Positions 59,937 to 64,000 of a stretch of DNA of 64,000 nt are shown in pieces. The notes under the pieces were generated by a model. The model had not been told where the DNA came from and did no database searches. It worked only from the letters and a program-made list of their open reading frames with translations. Origin of the DNA: JABMQB01 sp963678235 (GTDB lineage Bacteria; Bacteroidota; Bacteroidia; Bacteroidales; Prolixibacteraceae). Positions within the stretch are counted from its first letter, which is position 1, and the number at the start of each line of letters is the position of its first letter. The DNA is taken from the NCBI GenBank assembly GCA_963678235.1, contig OY782766.1:3596001-3660000 (forward strand), given 5' to 3'. The position numbers and the translations under genes were made by a program.

Positions 59937-62861
59937 CTAATTGTTAAAATGAATGATGACCTTGGTTCCTTTTTCCACTTCAGGATATTCAAGTTGGATA
60001 TGATAACCCAGATCATTAAGTATCTCTATTTTTTTATTGATGATTTCAATTCCCCGCGAAGGATATAATTTGATGGACTGGTTTTGAAGTTCTGAGGCTT
60101 GTTTTATACCAATTCCGTCATCTTCAATGGTACACTCAATTTTATCGTTTGTCTCTGAGAAATTGATTTTTAGATGCCCGGCTGTATTTTTTGGTAGGAT
60201 TCCATGTTTAATGGCGTTTTCAACCAATGGTTGAATTATCATTGGAGGTATTGATTTATTTAATAGTTGTTTATTCGAAACATGTATTTCATAGGTAATT
60301 TTTCCAGGTTCATGTTTCATGGCATCTAAATCAATGTACATTTTTAAGAGCTCTATCTCTTCGTTAATTGTAATCTCATTGCTTGCAGATAAACCAGACA
60401 ATACTTTCGATGATTTAATAGATGATTCCATATAAGCCCTCATAAGCCGTGAGAATTTCACAAGAAATGAATTTGCTATTTCTGGTTTTTTTGCACTAAT
60501 CAGGTTTTGAATCGATGAGAGAAAATTAAAAATAAAATGCGGATTGAGCTGTGCCTGAAGGGTCGCGATTTCAAGGTATTTTATTTTTTGTTCCCGCTCG
60601 GCTATTTTAATTTTGTAACGGAACCTTGACCATCCAAAGTAAATAATCAGGAATGAAAAAATGATGAAAACAAAAAAGGCATATTTATATAAGCCTGGTT
60701 CCTTGTAAAAAGGAAGCGAAATTTTAATGGTAATAAAGTCTGTTTTTTGTAACGAATTGGATATTGAGTTACCTGGTTTTGAAATAACCTGGAAAGTATA
60801 TTTTCCTGATGGAAGGTTTGAATAATGTGCATAATTACTTTCAGTCCAATCGTTCCAATCTTTGTCAATTCCTTCAAGTTTATACCTGAAATGAGGGATT
60901 GTTGGTAAACCAAATCCTATGGTTTCAAAATTAAACTCAACCTCGTTTAATCCTTTTTTTATTTTATATAGATTCGAAGAGTTTGACCCGAAATTAATGC
61001 CTTTGCCATTAACTTTTATAATCCTGACTTCACTAAATTCGGTATTAAAATTAATTTTTTCAAGGTCTAAAACGGAGGTGTTTGTAGTGGATGGGATTAT
61101 TAATTTAGTGCCTTCAAGCAAAAAACCATTTTGGCAAATTTCTTCGGCAATTAATCCATTATGGTAATTATAGAGCTTAAGTTCAAGTTCTCCCGACAAA
61201 TAATACCTTTTAAGGTTAAGGATAAATATTTCGCGCGAAGTTCCAATAACCAGCAAATTAGGATTTGGGCTAATAATCGCAGCTATATTGTTGCTAATAA
61301 ATCCGTTATCAACCCTTTCGAAATTATCTTTATCAGAACGGTAAAGCCATAAACCATCTTTGCCTCCAAGCCAAATGTTATTAAGATGGTCTTTCGTCAT
61401 TGCAATAACCCCATTTTTTGGTCCTTTAACAAGGGTTTTGAATTTTTTTGTTTTCCGCGAAAATTGAACAAAGTTTTTACCCGTTCCAATCCAAATAATA
61501 CTGTCATTTTTAAATTCAAGCGATACAGGGTGTGAGACCAAAATTTTAGAGGTGGTATCCTGAATATATTCGATATTTTCATTTGTATCGATAAATGCAA
61601 TGCCATGATTTTGACCAATAATAACTTGCTCACTATACGGATCGTATTTCGAAATAAGGGATATTCCCGTGTTAAATTTTTTGGTTTTGGTATAATCGTA
61701 TTTTATAAGACCATAATGAGTTGGGAAATAAAGGTTTCCATTTTTATCTTTTGATGCACCATAGTAATAGTCGGTTTCTTTTGTATTCGTTTGCCGATAA
61801 GCAACAATTTCCTTTTTTTGCTGAGTTTCGAAATTCAGTTGGTACAACCCTTGTTTATATACCCCTCCATAAAATTGACCGTCTTTTCCTTTTATTATTG
61901 TCCAGAAATCGTTCATAAATGAACGGTCATAAATTTGAATTGGGCTGTCAAAAATATGGTAAAGTCCGTTATCTGAACCAGCCCAAATATTCATGTCTTT
62001 ATCAAAAATAACAGGGTAAGGTGCTTTTATCATATCCAAATCAATTTTCGGCGCTGAACATGAAGCACTGTCAATTTTATAATAGGTGTATTCTTGTCCG
62101 TAAATATGATATTTGGTTGGAAGGTGGGTTACTGAAATAGAATCAATATTGTTTTGATGGAAGAAACCTCGGAAATATTCTTCATTTGTGGCCAAACTTT
62201 TTGCAATGAAGTAAGTATCATAGATTTCTAACTTGCAGATTTCTCCATTATTTAATTTATTAAAGTAGAGTTTTGAATTCTCAGGGGCTGTAATAATTTT
62301 CTGAAATTTTCCCTCAAAAAGTTTATAAATATTATTACCAGAAATATCGATACAATACATTGCATTAATCAGACTGTCAAATGCGAAGGTTAAAATTCCC
62401 CCGGAAGGCAAATCTTTCCCTTTATGAAAAGTTTGAAAAAGAGTATCATTTTTAAATAGTTTTAGGTCGGGAGAACATGAAATCCATAAATCATTGTTTG
62501 CAATAACATACGCAAAGGGCCGAATGCTTTCAAAAACCAGGTGCATTGTATTGCCGTCATAACGGTAAATGCAACTTCTTGTTTTAATTATAAGGTCCCC
62601 ATTTTTGTTTTCATTTATTTGCTCTATACTTTTATTTGGCAAATACGATTTAAATTCAATTCCGTTATAACATGCCAATCCAGATTTAGTTCCTGCCCAA
62701 ATGTATCCCCGCGAATCCTGAAAAACAGCTCTCACCTGAATTTGTGGAAGCCCGTTGTGGGTTGTATAATTAACCGTAGGCCTTTGCTGGGCAATTAGCA
62801 AATGACTGATAGTAAATAACAGTCCTGTAAGAATTAATTTATTGAGACGAGGAAAATGCAC
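59937..62861 (-). CDS. Propeller-type sensor histidine kinase (LytS-like)
   Basis: A 974-residue kinase with a signal peptide, a periplasmic two-propeller region of Reg_prop-type repeats (about 30-620; GYIWAGTKSGLACYN, MNIWAGSDNGLYHI, NNIWLGGKDGLWLY) and a Y_Y_Y domain (about 640-710, FRYKLEGIDKDWNDW). One membrane helix (about 722-745) precedes a LytS/HisKA_7TM-type kinase with LNPHFIFNFLSSIQNLI (His) and ATPase (EDDGIGIKQ; late GIEIINKKIEILN). Unlike hybrid HTCS regulators it has no attached receiver. Two-propeller sensors usually detect glycans, but the ligand here is unknown. Confidence 0.9.
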   Translation of the reverse strand: MHFPRLNKLILTGLLFTISHLLIAQQRPTVNYTTHNGLPQIQVRAVFQDSRGYIWAGTKSGLACYNGIEFKSYLPNKSIEQINENKNGDLIIKTRSCIYRYDGNTMHLVFESIRPFAYVIANNDLWISCSPDLKLFKNDTLFQTFHKGKDLPSGGILTFAFDSLINAMYCIDISGNNIYKLFEGKFQKIITAPENSKLYFNKLNNGEICKLEIYDTYFIAKSLATNEEYFRGFFHQNNIDSISVTHLPTKYHIYGQEYTYYKIDSASCSAPKIDLDMIKAPYPVIFDKDMNIWAGSDNGLYHIFDSPIQIYDRSFMNDFWTIIKGKDGQFYGGVYKQGLYQLNFETQQKKEIVAYRQTNTKETDYYYGASKDKNGNLYFPTHYGLIKYDYTKTKKFNTGISLISKYDPYSEQVIIGQNHGIAFIDTNENIEYIQDTTSKILVSHPVSLEFKNDSIIWIGTGKNFVQFSRKTKKFKTLVKGPKNGVIAMTKDHLNNIWLGGKDGLWLYRSDKDNFERVDNGFISNNIAAIISPNPNLLVIGTSREIFILNLKRYYLSGELELKLYNYHNGLIAEEICQNGFLLEGTKLIIPSTTNTSVLDLEKINFNTEFSEVRIIKVNGKGINFGSNSSNLYKIKKGLNEVEFNFETIGFGLPTIPHFRYKLEGIDKDWNDWTESNYAHYSNLPSGKYTFQVISKPGNSISNSLQKTDFITIKISLPFYKEPGLYKYAFFVFIIFSFLIIYFGWSRFRYKIKIAEREQKIKYLEIATLQAQLNPHFIFNFLSSIQNLISAKKPEIANSFLVKFSRLMRAYMESSIKSSKVLSGLSASNEITINEEIELLKMYIDLDAMKHEPGKITYEIHVSNKQLLNKSIPPMIIQPLVENAIKHGILPKNTAGHLKINFSETNDKIECTIEDDGIGIKQASELQNQSIKLYPSRGIEIINKKIEILNDLGYHIQLEYPEVEKGTKVIIHFNN

Positions 62862-62924
62862 TTTAGGTCCATTTGAATTTCAAATTTGAAGATACTCAAT
62901 TTTAATGCAATATGTAGTTGAAAA

Positions 62925-62937
62925 GTAATAAGTGGTC
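62925..62937 (+). promoter_or_regulatory. 13-bp motif, copy 1 (inverted relative to copies 2 and 3)
   Basis: GTAATAAGTGGTC is the exact reverse complement of copy 2, so copies 1 and 2 form an inverted repeat 92 bp apart (start to start). It lies 64 bp from the kinase start. Confidence 0.65.
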
Positions 62938-63016
62938 GAAAGAAAGAACAGATGGGCATTTTTATTCTTGAAATAAAATATTATAGCAATTATTAAAAAG
63001 TAATATTTATGAAAAA

Positions 63017-63029
63017 GACCACTTATTAC
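63017..63029 (+). promoter_or_regulatory. 13-bp motif, copy 2
   Basis: GACCACTTATTAC, 117 bp before the lipoprotein start and 20 bp before copy 3. Confidence 0.65.
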
Positions 63030-63036
63030 CTTATGT

Positions 63037-63049
63037 GACCACTTGTTAT
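63037..63049 (+). promoter_or_regulatory. 13-bp motif, copy 3
   Basis: GACCACTTGTTAT, a direct repeat of copy 2 (11 of 13 identical) at exactly 20-bp spacing, about two helical turns. Confidence 0.65.
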
Positions 63050-63145
63050 TTTGTTTTTTGATAGGCGATCAACCTTCCTTAATTTAGCTGGAGAAAGGGT
63101 ATTTCAATTTTCAAATTCATATATATAAAACCAATATAAAAAATC

Positions 63146-64000
63146 ATGAAAAATTTAGGATTTCTATTTCTCGGGTTAATATTTCTTGCTTCATCGTCAT
63201 GCAATAAAGATGATGATATTACAAAAGACAGTAATAATCCAGGACTTTCTGAAGATGTAGAGTTTTTGGCTTATTATAAACCGGGAACAGAAAATGTTTT
63301 GGGAAGTGAAAAATTAATTGCCTTGATATCCGTAAGTAATGGCGAATTGTCTTACTCTGCTTTTTTAAATGCGTATCCGCAAAACGGTATGTTGGATAAT
63401 TGCGATATCAATGATAATATAATGGTACTTGGACTGAAAGCAAGTGACTTTGAAAACAATGGAGCCTACATGGAGCTAAATGATCCAAGTGCCTATTATC
63501 TTCCATTGGTTGAACCATCAGGAAGTAATGATTATTCTTATTTTCAACCCGCAACAGGCGATGTTTCTGATAATGGTTACATCATATATTCGGCTGCAAC
63601 AAACGATGCGTCTTATGGAGATGAATACAAACCATTTTTATTAAGGTTTAACCCAGACGATAATACAACGGATATTGCAAGCAGCCCAACATCTTTTGCC
63701 GTAGGACAACCTGAGCAAGGAAGTGATACAGAAGTAGGACAAATTGCGAGAACAATTTTTGCCTCTCCCGATGGTCGATATGCTTACGGATCGGTTGATG
63801 CCCTGGGTACAGAAGGTGGTTCTATTCATTGGGACTATAGCATCCTCTTTAAATACGACTTTGATACAAAGCAATATACACGGCTGGGAGGATCCGAGGA
63901 CAATGATGTAACTATTTTAGGTATGACTTCTGACAGGAGATATATTCTATACTCAAACCATAGTAAAACACAAGTGCTTGACCTTAATACAGGAAATATT
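63146..64000 (+). CDS. Lipoprotein, probable beta-propeller, cut by the window edge
   Basis: 285 codons remain open at the window end. The start ATG gives a signal peptide and lipobox (LASSSCNKDDD). The visible part has beta strands and repeated S-P-D-G-R-type turns (IFASPDGRYAYGSVDAL; MTSDRRYILYSNHSKT), the pattern of a WD40/PQQ-like beta-propeller. Divergent from the LytTR system kinase, with the 13-bp motif in between, so it is the likely target of that system. The C-terminus and length are not seen. Confidence 0.75.
   Translation, partial: MKNLGFLFLGLIFLASSSCNKDDDITKDSNNPGLSEDVEFLAYYKPGTENVLGSEKLIALISVSNGELSYSAFLNAYPQNGMLDNCDINDNIMVLGLKASDFENNGAYMELNDPSAYYLPLVEPSGSNDYSYFQPATGDVSDNGYIIYSAATNDASYGDEYKPFLLRFNPDDNTTDIASSPTSFAVGQPEQGSDTEVGQIARTIFASPDGRYAYGSVDALGTEGGSIHWDYSILFKYDFDTKQYTRLGGSEDNDVTILGMTSDRRYILYSNHSKTQVLDLNTGNI

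Larger units (their letters stand above)
62862..63145. other. 284-bp divergent intergenic region with three copies of a 13-bp motif
   Basis: Lies between the kinase (left) and a lipoprotein gene (right). It holds GTAATAAGTGGTC-type copies at 62925, 63017 and 63037, listed separately. No gene. Confidence 0.7.

Overview
The window looks like chromosomal DNA from a marine or sediment-type Bacteroidota. A Marinilabiliales/Prolixibacteraceae-like origin is my guess from gene style only. Support comes from a SusCDEF starch locus, a type IX secretion (T9SS) sorting domain, TonB receptors with carboxypeptidase-like N-terminal domains, LytTR and AraC regulators fused to or paired with membrane sensors, AT-rich DNA, and several promoters of the Bacteroidota TAnnTTTG type. 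I see no rRNA, tRNA, CRISPR array or prophage.

Region 1 (0.5-19.6 kb) is an alpha-glucan/maltodextrin utilisation locus built around a LacI-type regulator. Leftward lies susC-susD-susE-susF-like genes and a T9SS-exported GH13 amylase. Rightward lies the lacI-type gene, then an MFS sugar permease, a GH65 maltose phosphorylase, a SusA-like cyclomaltodextrinase and a lipoprotein GH13. Surface glycan binding, outer-membrane import, periplasmic trimming, inner-membrane import and phosphorolysis are all present, but the beta-phosphoglucomutase expected beside GH65 is absent. LacI-type palindromes flank the regulator gene, and a ~50-bp block is shared by the two control regions.

Region 2 (19.7-33.6 kb) is mostly housekeeping: a transglutaminase-like lipoprotein, TetR, RNase R, an Ig-like lipoprotein, small hypotheticals, AsnRS, sigma-54 and a degenerate PAP2-like membrane protein. 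Two intergenic stretches carry clusters of short GC-rich hairpins.

Region 3 (33.7-55.0 kb) is a phosphate-starvation island: phoB/phoR pair 1, a Pit transporter with a PhoU-like tail, a porin, pstSCAB-phoU, phoB/phoR pair 2, then a TonB receptor, a triplicated beta-helix lipoprotein (broken by a one-base frameshift), a MORN-repeat protein and a small carboxypeptidase-like domain protein. Five promoters here carry the same four-unit array, [T/G]TAA[T/C] repeated every 11 bp, which I interpret as this lineage's Pho box. It ties the TonB/beta-helix genes and the small secreted protein to the Pho regulon, making them candidates for an undescribed outer-membrane phosphorus-acquisition system. An intact IS4-type element (37999-39431) with a 9-bp target duplication has landed in the left arm of the Pit terminator.

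Region 4 (55.0-64.0 kb) holds an AraC-type membrane regulator, a trio of zinc-ribbon/AIM24/lipocalin-like genes, a LytTR response regulator with a large propeller-type sensor kinase, and a divergent lipoprotein gene cut by the window edge. Three copies of a 13-bp motif sit between the kinase and that lipoprotein.
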